Shown: piece by piece, positions 1-5,494 of the stretch
How the letters are laid out: each line of letters begins with the position of its first letter
Numbering within the stretch: the first letter of the stretch is position 1
Source: an uncultured Prevotellaceae bacterium
GTDB taxonomy: Bacteria > Bacteroidota > Bacteroidia > Bacteroidales > Bacteroidaceae
DNA length: 49,352 nt
Direction: 5' to 3'
Assembly: GCA_946415365.1 (NCBI GenBank)
Contig: CAMKSE010000025.1
Span: 1 to 49,352, forward strand
The notes under the pieces: model-generated
What the model was told of the DNA's origin: nothing
What the model saw: only the letters and a program-made list of their open reading frames with translations
Database searches by the model: none
Made by a program: the position numbers and the translations under genes

Positions 1-328
1 TCAGCTAATGAAGAGAAAAAGTGTCTAGTGAAATCAGGAAAAGTCATTAACCCTACCTTCTCAACCGTTCGGCTATACTCAAACAACCGTTTGCCTATAC
101 TCAAACGGTCGTTCGCCTATACTCAAATGCGAGAGCACCATTTTTGTAGGGTGTAGAGTGGGTGTAGAGTGGGTGCATACTTTTTGCGAAGTGTGCACCC
201 TAAAATAACTCTGATAATCAGACGATTAACCTAAAAAGGTGTAGAGGGGCATAGTTCTTACTTGTTTTTGCGCTATATGTATGAGCTATTTTTCGTCAAG
301 TGGGACTGGTCTTTGATTCTTTTGAAGA
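1..328. other. AT-rich non-coding left edge with short tandem repeats
   Basis: No convincing gene is visible. Frame 1 on plus is open from base 1 to about 153, which could be the end of a gene outside the window, but its predicted peptide is mostly made of the tandem repeats. The stretch holds three 22-nt direct repeats (63-128), two 11-nt repeats GTGTAGAGTGG (151-172) and a hairpin with arms GGGTGCA (171-177) and TGCACCC (194-200). No T-run follows the hairpin on either strand, so it is not an obvious terminator for the leftward gene that stops at 329. Confidence 0.5.
63..128. repeat. Three 22-nt tandem direct repeats
   Basis: Units start at 63, 85 and 107. All share a core reading CTATACTCAAA preceded by CGTTYG, with a few substitutions at the 5' end of each unit. 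The array lies in a non-coding AT-rich edge. Confidence 0.75.
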
Positions 329-1588
329 TCAATCTGTCCCCATGATCTCTGAGTAACTCATACATCTAATTGGCAAAAGAGCCGCACCTTGGCAATATGT
401 TTTTTGGGAAACACTTTCATAGAAATATATTACCCAAGTATCTACTGCCGTAGAATTGTATATACCAGAACACAAATATATACCATCGTTTCCGTTTGGT
501 GTGTTACACGGAATATATAGATTATCATTAACCCATACACCATTATCTTTGATTGTTGGTTCATAACCTAAAAGATCCTGGAATGTAGAAGCAGAAGGAA
601 GATCGTAGCCATTTGGACATTGTGAGTAACCTGTTCTAAAATAAACAGAATTACCAAAGACATCTGTCCTCTCACATAGTTGCATTGGAGTAGCAGGACT
701 TGGCATTTTTGATGAAGAATAGAAACCATATCCATCAGCTACATACCATCCTTCAGGAACAGCAGGTGTTTCATTGATAGAAAAATCACTATACTTTGGT
801 CCTGGGAACGGGAAAGGATTACCTGGGTTGTAACGCAGTCCATAGGTATCGAGATTGTTCGGTTCTGTACTTGTTGCTCCAAGATTTCTATCCATCCATT
901 TTTGTCCATTTACTTCAATTGCATTTGGCTTATCCGTAGACCATATATGCCAAGACCAGACAATAGTACCCTCTACATCTGCCAAACTTATCACAGCATT
1001 TCCTTTTTTGAATTCATTCTTTTGGAAATAAATGAAGTCACCAGACAGTTCTACATCTGAAATATCTGTCGCACCATTCTCATTCCAAAGTAGGAATGCC
1101 TTTACTCCACTATATCCGCTGATGTTGAATTTATATTTGCCACTATCTGATACAACATAGCAATTAGCTGTTCCTTGTGCACTTAAATCGACTCCTTCAC
1201 TATACGGAGTTGAGGAAGCAGAAATCTGTATATTACCTGTTACTTCATCAATTTTCACTACTCCCTCACTATATGCTGTGGAAGTAATGTCATACCCTCT
1301 CATTGTTACGCTGATAGAACTGATATAGCAATTGTTATCAGGAATCAGGTTAGTGGTAAATGGCATACCTTCCGCTAATGAAGAAACATTATTGGAAGAG
1401 GACACCCCAGACAAAGAGTAGGATACTGTATAAGTTTCTACAGGGAGAAAAGTAACCTGTTTCACATAGTCAGCAGGAATTGAAATAACAGTCCCGTCCA
1501 TTTTTTCTACTTGCATCTTAAAGCTCTGAGCATTGAGACTGACTATTATTCCAATAAAGGAAATAATAATTAAAGAAAATCTTTTCAT
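329..1588 (-). CDS. Secreted surface protein with C-terminal FISUMP-like domain
   Basis: This 419-aa protein has a signal peptide (about 1-20, cleaved after LNA). An N-terminal motif around 25-50 (DGTVISIPADYVKQVTF) is common at the mature start of Bacteroidota surface proteins. Beta-rich sequence follows, and from about 225 there is a segment resembling the Fibrobacter succinogenes major paralogous domain (NGQKWMDRNLGA, then PEGWYVADGYGF). No catalytic motif is recognised, so an adhesin or surface-display role is inference only. It is the second gene of a minus-strand pair, starting 5 nt after the 158-aa gene. The same small-protein-plus-FISUMP order recurs on the plus strand at 3049-4247. 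The gene is AT-rich compared with the polysaccharide locus to the right. Confidence 0.75.
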   Translation of the reverse strand: MKRFSLIIISFIGIIVSLNAQSFKMQVEKMDGTVISIPADYVKQVTFLPVETYTVSYSLSGVSSSNNVSSLAEGMPFTTNLIPDNNCYISSISVTMRGYDITSTAYSEGVVKIDEVTGNIQISASSTPYSEGVDLSAQGTANCYVVSDSGKYKFNISGYSGVKAFLLWNENGATDISDVELSGDFIYFQKNEFKKGNAVISLADVEGTIVWSWHIWSTDKPNAIEVNGQKWMDRNLGATSTEPNNLDTYGLRYNPGNPFPFPGPKYSDFSINETPAVPEGWYVADGYGFYSSSKMPSPATPMQLCERTDVFGNSVYFRTGYSQCPNGYDLPSASTFQDLLGYEPTIKDNGVWVNDNLYIPCNTPNGNDGIYLCSGIYNSTAVDTWVIYFYESVSQKTYCQGAALLPIRCMSYSEIMGTD

Positions 1589-1593
1589 AGTTA

Positions 1594-2070
1594 TTATTTA
1601 TTAGTTATTTTAATACTTCTTGATTGTGTCTTTATTATTATAGGGCCATTTGATTTAGGCAAATCGAATTCTAAACGTCCATCATCACTTGAGGTCATTG
1701 TAGATAAAATAGTTCCGTTTATGTTATAGATGTTAACAATACTCTTTGATGGAAGTGAGCTAATGACAACATGCCCTGAGTTTACTTTGACGTCATTATT
1801 ATTATATCGTAGTGTTATGATGCCTGAAGGGATTTCATTCACAAACTCAAAGTTTATTATATCGTCTAAAGGAACAGATATTGTGTTATGTACTGAAGTG
1901 ACCGTCAGAAAGCCAGAGAGACATTCTATTTTGGGCTGATCTATGAGAGCAAAGCCCGTTTGCTGACCATTTTTCTGAGTTACTAAAAGGAATTCATTGC
2001 CTGCTTTCAATCCCAATGAACATAATGTCAGCATTATGCCCAGAATAAATCTTTTCTTTATCTTATTCAT
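1594..2070 (-). CDS. Small secreted protein with sorting-tail-like C-terminus
   Basis: This 158-aa protein has a signal peptide (1-23, ending LKA) and a short beta-rich body. Its C-terminus (IVNIYNINGTIL, then PIIIKTQSRSIKI) resembles the C-terminal beta-sandwich tail of type IX secretion substrates. Here the tail makes up about a third of the protein. It is clearly paralogous to the 155-aa protein at 3049-3516, which has TISLYSVNGTML and MIIVKTKTKNFKI at the same places. It is the first gene of a two-gene operon with the 419-aa gene. A promoter lies about 210 nt upstream with a highly folded region in between. Function is unknown. Confidence 0.75.
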   Translation of the reverse strand: MNKIKKRFILGIMLTLCSLGLKAGNEFLLVTQKNGQQTGFALIDQPKIECLSGFLTVTSVHNTISVPLDDIINFEFVNEIPSGIITLRYNNNDVKVNSGHVVISSLPSKSIVNIYNINGTILSTMTSSDDGRLEFDLPKSNGPIIIKTQSRSIKITNK

Positions 2071-2109
2071 AATATGTAGCTTAACAGTGCTGTGCTTTAG
2101 GGCTTGTTT

Positions 2110-2276
2110 GTACTAAAATGCGCAGGCCATTTCTACGCATTCCCGGCTCACCACAAGCCCCTGCAATCGTCGAAACGCCTGCGCACTATGCGCCGACGCT
2201 CTTTTTGCAGGTTGGCTCTTTTGTCCGAGGTGGTGATTGGGAATGTAGAGCCTACTATGTCATTTGTTCCGAAGAA
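2110..2276 (-). ncRNA. Rod-like structured RNA or 5' leader (6S-like shape)
   Basis: Nested complementary arms run through the whole element (plus coordinates): 2116-2120 with 2261-2265, 2124-2127 with 2250-2253, 2138-2144 with 2239-2245, 2148-2154 with 2230-2236, 2156-2159 with 2214-2217, 2160-2166 with 2205-2211, 2168-2172 with 2194-2198, and apical 2181-2185 with 2189-2193. Together they give an unbranched rod of about 150 nt broken by small bulges, GC-rich within AT-rich surroundings. On minus it begins a few bases after TACCTTTG (2289-2282), so it would form as the 5' part of a transcript. A rod with bulges is the shape of 6S RNA and of some Bacteroidales ncRNAs. It could equally be a leader of the 158-aa gene or a MITE-like palindrome. 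Confidence 0.5.
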
Positions 2277-2281
2277 CGCTG

Positions 2282-2289
2282 CAAAGGTA
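2282..2289 (-). promoter_or_regulatory. Bacteroidota -7 box TACCTTTG
   Basis: Reads TACCTTTG on minus, matching TAnnTTTG. No good TTTG is seen at the -33 position. The expected start lies near 2275, giving a leader of about 205 nt to the ATG at 2070. Confidence 0.55.
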
Positions 2290-2392
2290 CACAAAAAACT
2301 TCGATTTCGATGCCTCTGAATACTAAAATCACATAAAATGAGGCCATTTTTTCATTTTTCGGCCAAACGTGCGCGGAATGAAAGAAAAGTTG

Positions 2393-2584
2393 CTATTTAA
2401 AATCATGGAGACAAGTCTGATTCTTTAACATAGAGGGGTCAGGAACAATGTGCATTTGTAATCTGATTACAAAATCGCCCATGTCTGCCTCCCCACCATC
2501 CTTTACTGTTGTTCTGATGCCTTCCACAACTCGTTCTAATGCCTTGTACGACTCGTACCTGGCATCCTTTACTATAGTAAACAC
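2393..2584 (-). CDS. Possible small or remnant ORF, unrecognised
   Basis: This 63-aa reading frame (starting MFTIVKDARYESYKAL, with KDGGEADMGDFVIRLQM in the middle) has protein-like composition. It has no recognised domain, no signal peptide and no promoter of its own. It may be a fragment of a decayed gene or chance. It is listed only because the gap is otherwise without a gene. Confidence 0.2.
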   Translation of the reverse strand: MFTIVKDARYESYKALERVVEGIRTTVKDGGEADMGDFVIRLQMHIVPDPSMLKNQTCLHDFK

Positions 2585-2713
2585 CTACCAGAACGACCGT
2601 AAACAGACATTCCTTTTAACATAAACAGGCATCTCCAACAAAAAGTCGGAGAATCGCCTGTCACGGAGAGGCGGTAACTTTTGTTATACATATAGAAAAA
2701 ATCCTCTCTTTTA

Positions 2714-2744
2714 TTTGCAAAATAAGAAATATTTTGTATCTTTG
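2714..2744 (+). promoter_or_regulatory. Strong Bacteroidota promoter (TTTG-N19-TATCTTTG)
   Basis: TTTG at 2714-2717 and TATCTTTG at 2737-2744 are separated by 19 nt, which is the consensus spacing. The start would fall near 2750, so the folded region 2810-2981 lies at the 5' end of this transcript and the 155-aa gene about 300 nt downstream. Confidence 0.75.
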
Positions 2745-2749
2745 CAGCA

Positions 2750-2990
2750 CCGAACATATAGTTGAACTTAAAAACAGAAATGCCTATGGGCTGAGATAAG
2801 TAAATTAAAGGACATAAGACAGAACGTCCACTTTTGATTCTTGCTATCCGATAATTGGGGAATTAGAAGATTCTATCAAGAACATAAGTAGATAGTTCAC
2901 GCTGGAAGCGTGGGCATTTACTCGTTTAAGATAGAAAGGTTATCCCCAATACCTCGGAAGCGTAGACGAAGTTAATTGTCCACGTATTTT
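2750..2990 (+). ncRNA. Second rod-like structured RNA or 5' leader
   Basis: Nested pairings: 2810-2814 with 2977-2981, 2847-2851 with 2954-2958, 2854-2860 (ATTGGGG) with 2944-2950 (CCCCAAT), 2871-2877 (TTCTATC) with 2930-2936, 2887-2893 with 2916-2922 (one G-U), and apical CACGC 2898-2902 with GCGTG 2908-2912. This forms an unbranched, interrupted hairpin of about 170 nt starting some 60 nt after a consensus promoter. No terminator is apparent, so it may be the leader of the 155-aa gene or an independent ncRNA. Its primary sequence is not obviously the same as the rod at 2110-2276. Confidence 0.45.
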
Positions 2991-3048
2991 TAAATTATAC
3001 TATTATCCAATTATTTAGCCCTACGCAACACGGTTAAGCGTATATTTT

Positions 3049-3516
3049 TTGAGACACCTTTTACTCTTTCTACTGCTACAAGCTGTTCCCTTATCAATAA
3101 TGGCCGAGGAATATGCCGTTATCTTATGCTATCAGTCTGACAAGACTGTTACGTTTACTGTAGGTGAAGAACCAACTGCATACATTAATGATGCCGATGT
3201 CGTCATTCGTTCAAACAATGTAGAAGTCAGATACCCCATCAGTAATGGAGTTACTTTCAAAATTGTGAAACAAGAAAGTTCTAACGTTAAGGGGAGTAGA
3301 ACATATAAAACGCAGTTCAACATAAATAATGGAATTCTTTGTTGCAGGGGGCTTCAAGCTGGTGAAACGATAAGTTTGTATTCTGTTAATGGAACAATGC
3401 TTAAGATTGCACAAGCGAATGAAAACGGCGAGTCTTCCATAGAATTGAATCATCATAAAAATACGATGATCATTGTTAAAACGAAAACCAAGAACTTCAA
3501 AATCATAACAAGATGA
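3049..3516 (+). CDS. Small secreted protein with sorting-tail-like C-terminus (paralogue of 158-aa protein)
   Basis: This 155-aa protein has a hydrophobic signal peptide (RHLLLFLLLQAVPLSIMA). The start is TTG at 3049: the nearest in-frame stop upstream is at 3016 and no ATG or GTG lies between, so a rare start codon seems genuine. The body is beta-rich. The C-terminus (TISLYSVNGTML, MIIVKTKTKNFKI) matches the tail of the 158-aa protein encoded divergently at 1594-2070. Its stop overlaps the next gene's start (ATGA at 3513-3516), implying translational coupling. Function is unknown; a surface or secreted role is inferred from the signal and tail. Confidence 0.7.
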   Translation: MRHLLLFLLLQAVPLSIMAEEYAVILCYQSDKTVTFTVGEEPTAYINDADVVIRSNNVEVRYPISNGVTFKIVKQESSNVKGSRTYKTQFNINNGILCCRGLQAGETISLYSVNGTMLKIAQANENGESSIELNHHKNTMIIVKTKTKNFKIITR

Positions 3517-4247
3517 ACAAGAAACTATTTTTTTTAATTGTCATGTTAGCCTTTTACTCCCAAGTCATGGCTCAGGGCTTTAGAGTCTATAAAGATGGAG
3601 TCGTGATAGGCACATATAATGTAGAAAAATTCGACAGCATTAGTTTTTTTCTTAAAACGGAGTATTCTGCAATTGATTTAGGGCTACCGAGCGGGACTCT
3701 TTGGGCAGACAGGAATGTTGGTGCACCAGAGATATGGGATGATGGATGGTATGTCTCTTGGGGTGAAACGAAAGAGAAAGCTGAGTTTGGCATGCCTACA
3801 TACCAATTATGTGTTTTTAATGATTACGAAAACTTCTATTATACTAAATATACAGTACAGGATGGATTGACATCACTAAAACCAGAAGACGACGTTGCAA
3901 CTGTTGAAATGGGAACAGAATGGTGCATACCGACCCAAAGCGATTGGGAAGAACTAATGACCTATTGCACATGGCAATGGGCAACTTCTCATCCAGGGGA
4001 AAAGGACGGCTACGCAATAATTGGTCCCAATGGTCATGGGTTATTCTTACCTGCAGCAGGACGAAAAGACGGATCTGATTACTCGTGGGGCAACAATATG
4101 GGCTGTTATTGGACCAAAGACAGGGGACCACTGTTGTCTGGAAAAGAAATATATGCATATGAATTATATTTTGGCAATGATTTCAAAACAATTACAAATA
4201 CGAATAGGGATTGTGGCATTACTGTAAGAGGTATTATCAGAAAGTAA
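3513..4247 (+). CDS. Secreted FISUMP-domain protein
   Basis: This 244-aa protein has a signal peptide (1-21, ending VMA). Next comes the mature-end motif (YKDGVVIGTYNVEKFDSISF) that Bacteroidota surface proteins often carry, then a Fibrobacter succinogenes major paralogous domain from about 50 to the end. Typical landmarks are IDLGLPSGTLWADRNVGA, WYVSWGETKEK, EWCIPTQSDWEEL and the terminal GITVRGI. The domain is common in surface proteins but its biochemical role is not established. The gene overlaps the 155-aa gene by 4 nt. It is the counterpart of the 419-aa protein of the divergent cassette and shorter because that one has an extra beta-rich central part. Confidence 0.75.
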   Translation: MNKKLFFLIVMLAFYSQVMAQGFRVYKDGVVIGTYNVEKFDSISFFLKTEYSAIDLGLPSGTLWADRNVGAPEIWDDGWYVSWGETKEKAEFGMPTYQLCVFNDYENFYYTKYTVQDGLTSLKPEDDVATVEMGTEWCIPTQSDWEELMTYCTWQWATSHPGEKDGYAIIGPNGHGLFLPAAGRKDGSDYSWGNNMGCYWTKDRGPLLSGKEIYAYELYFGNDFKTITNTNRDCGITVRGIIRK

Positions 4248-4331
4248 TAATCTTAAAAGAATCAAACTCAAATGGTTCCTAACGAGGTTATTGGTTCCAG
4301 AGAAATATGAAGGCCTAGCATTTTCTGTTGG

Positions 4332-4383
4332 AAGGCCTCGTAACACTTTTTCCTTGGTTTTCGAAAAAGTGTTACGAGGCCTT
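4332..4383. repeat. Perfect 21-bp inverted repeat with 10-nt loop
   Basis: Arms 4332-4352 and 4363-4383 are perfectly complementary, and their outer ends read AAGGCCTCG and CGAGGCCTT. A further GAAGGCCT occurs just upstream near 4309. No T-run follows on either strand. Possible roles are a transcript-end structure for the 244-aa gene, a protein-binding palindrome or a MITE remnant. Confidence 0.8.
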
Positions 4384-4490
4384 GTAGCAAATGGGGGTCT
4401 GAGGTCATCTTTCATACTTGCGGGGAAAACACAAGATAGCACTTCCATCCTACAATGCACCAACAATGATTAAAAAAAATGCCATTTTTC

Positions 4491-4521
4491 TTGTACAATA
4501 TGATATTATTTTTTATCTTTG
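4491..4521 (+). promoter_or_regulatory. Promoter of the binding-protein/PP2C operon
   Basis: TTGT at 4491-4494 and TATCTTTG at 4514-4521 have consensus spacing. The predicted start near 4528 leaves a short leader to the ATG at 4544, which supports that start over upstream codons. Confidence 0.65.
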
Positions 4522-4543
4522 CATCCAACTAATAGACTGGCAG

Positions 4544-5494
4544 ATGAAGAAATATCTACAATGGCTTTGCACAATCCTTCTGCTCTGTGGCATAAACATC
4601 GGACATGCACAGGAGAAACTAGTGTTTACCCCGCAATGGACGGCTCAGGCGCAGTTCGTGGGTTTTTATGTGGCAAGTAGTATGGGGTATTATCAGGAAG
4701 CCGGACTTGACGTGGTAATCAGGCATCCCTCCGCCTCAAAACCAAGCATCGATTACCTGACGGAAGGCGAGAGCCAGTTCATCACGCTGAACCTGGTGAC
4801 GGCCATGAACTTTATAGACAATGGCATACCATTGGTTAACGTCCTGCAGATGTCACAACAAAACAACCTGCTGATTGTCTCCCACACACCGCTGAATGGC
4901 AAGGAGAGCCTTCGGGGCAAGAAGGTAGGCCATTGGAAATCAGGTTTCAGCGAGTTGCCGATGGCGATGGATAAGAAGTTCGGGCTCGGCATCCAGTGGA
5001 TACCATTCATCTCGAACATCAATCTCTATATCTCCGGAGCCATCGATGCGGCTCTGGCGATGAGCTATAACGAGTTTTTCCAATTGAAGATGGCCGGACA
5101 GCGCATCAAGAAGGATCAGCTGCTATATATGCGGGACATCGGCTACAACGTGCCTGAAGACGGAATCTATGTGACGGCCGACTTCTATCGCAAGCACAAG
5201 GATCTCGCAACGAAATTCGCCGAAGCCACCCGTAAAGGCTGGGAATGGGCTGTGGCTAATCCCGAAGAGGCGCTCGACATTGTGATGCTCACCATGCGGC
5301 AGAGCGGTACCCCTGGCAACATGATTGCGCAGGAGTGGATGATCAAAGAGATCCTGCGCCAGCTGGCCGACAAGGATACTGGCAAGCGCTCCTACAAGCT
5401 GGAGCCCAAAGCCGTGGAGCTGGCCAACCGTATCCTTCTGGAGAGCGGCTTTTTGAAAAAAGAAATCACCTATCACCAGATTACACAGCAATGA
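4544..5494 (+). CDS. NMT1/THI5-like periplasmic substrate-binding protein (orphan)
   Basis: This 316-aa protein has a signal peptide (1-22, ending GHA). The mature part is a class II periplasmic binding fold of the NMT1/THI5-like family: it opens with the FTPQWTAQAQFVGFYVA strand-helix, then GYYQEAGLDV, SLRGKKVGHW and DGIYVTADFY. Family members bind thiamine-precursor pyrimidines, sulfonates or similar small ligands; the ligand here cannot be told. No ABC permease or ATPase gene is adjacent. Instead the stop codon overlaps the ATG of a dCache-PP2C signalling protein (ATGA). This suggests, as inference, that it feeds a ligand signal to that protein rather than serving uptake. The start at 4544 fits the promoter. 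Confidence 0.8.
   Translation: MKKYLQWLCTILLLCGINIGHAQEKLVFTPQWTAQAQFVGFYVASSMGYYQEAGLDVVIRHPSASKPSIDYLTEGESQFITLNLVTAMNFIDNGIPLVNVLQMSQQNNLLIVSHTPLNGKESLRGKKVGHWKSGFSELPMAMDKKFGLGIQWIPFISNINLYISGAIDAALAMSYNEFFQLKMAGQRIKKDQLLYMRDIGYNVPEDGIYVTADFYRKHKDLATKFAEATRKGWEWAVANPEEALDIVMLTMRQSGTPGNMIAQEWMIKEILRQLADKDTGKRSYKLEPKAVELANRILLESGFLKKEITYHQITQQ

Larger units (their letters stand above)
2071..3048. other. Divergent intergenic region with two promoters and two rod-like folded transcripts
   Basis: This gap of about 980 nt separates two divergent paralogous cassettes. On minus, a -7 box at 2289-2282 is followed by an almost completely self-complementary stretch (2265-2116). On plus, a textbook promoter (2714-2744) is followed by a long imperfect hairpin (2810-2981). 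Between the promoters there is a smaller hairpin (about 2627-2660) and a possible remnant ORF on minus (2393-2584). Neither long fold ends in a T-run. Confidence 0.6.
4248..4543. other. Intergenic region with a 21-bp palindrome and a promoter
   Basis: This is a non-coding gap between the FISUMP gene and the binding-protein gene. It contains the palindrome at 4332-4383 and the promoter at 4491-4521. Reading frames crossing it are generated by the palindrome and look spurious. Confidence 0.6.

Noticed and set aside
63..128. CRISPR array
   Set aside because: The 22-nt repeats are directly adjacent with no spacers and no cas genes are present.
1..153. Open frame 1 at the left edge as end of a gene
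   Set aside because: Most of it is tandem repeat and the peptide has no recognisable features; it cannot be supported without upstream sequence.
171..200. Hairpin as terminator of the leftmost gene
   Set aside because: No T-run follows on minus, and it is about 130 nt past the stop codon.
2104..2336. Two overlapping small frames on plus in the divergent gap
   Set aside because: They coincide with the self-complementary rod and its promoter, which explains the open frames better than protein coding.
2572..2757. 61-codon frame on minus in the divergent gap
   Set aside because: Starts inside the plus-strand promoter and has no protein-like features.
4418..4543. N-terminal extension of the binding protein to an upstream ATG
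   Set aside because: The extension would cross the promoter (4491-4521), and the signal peptide starts at 4544.
5335..5490. N-terminal extension of the PP2C protein
   Set aside because: It overlaps the binding-protein gene in another frame; the ATGA overlap at 5491 gives a normal membrane-anchor start.
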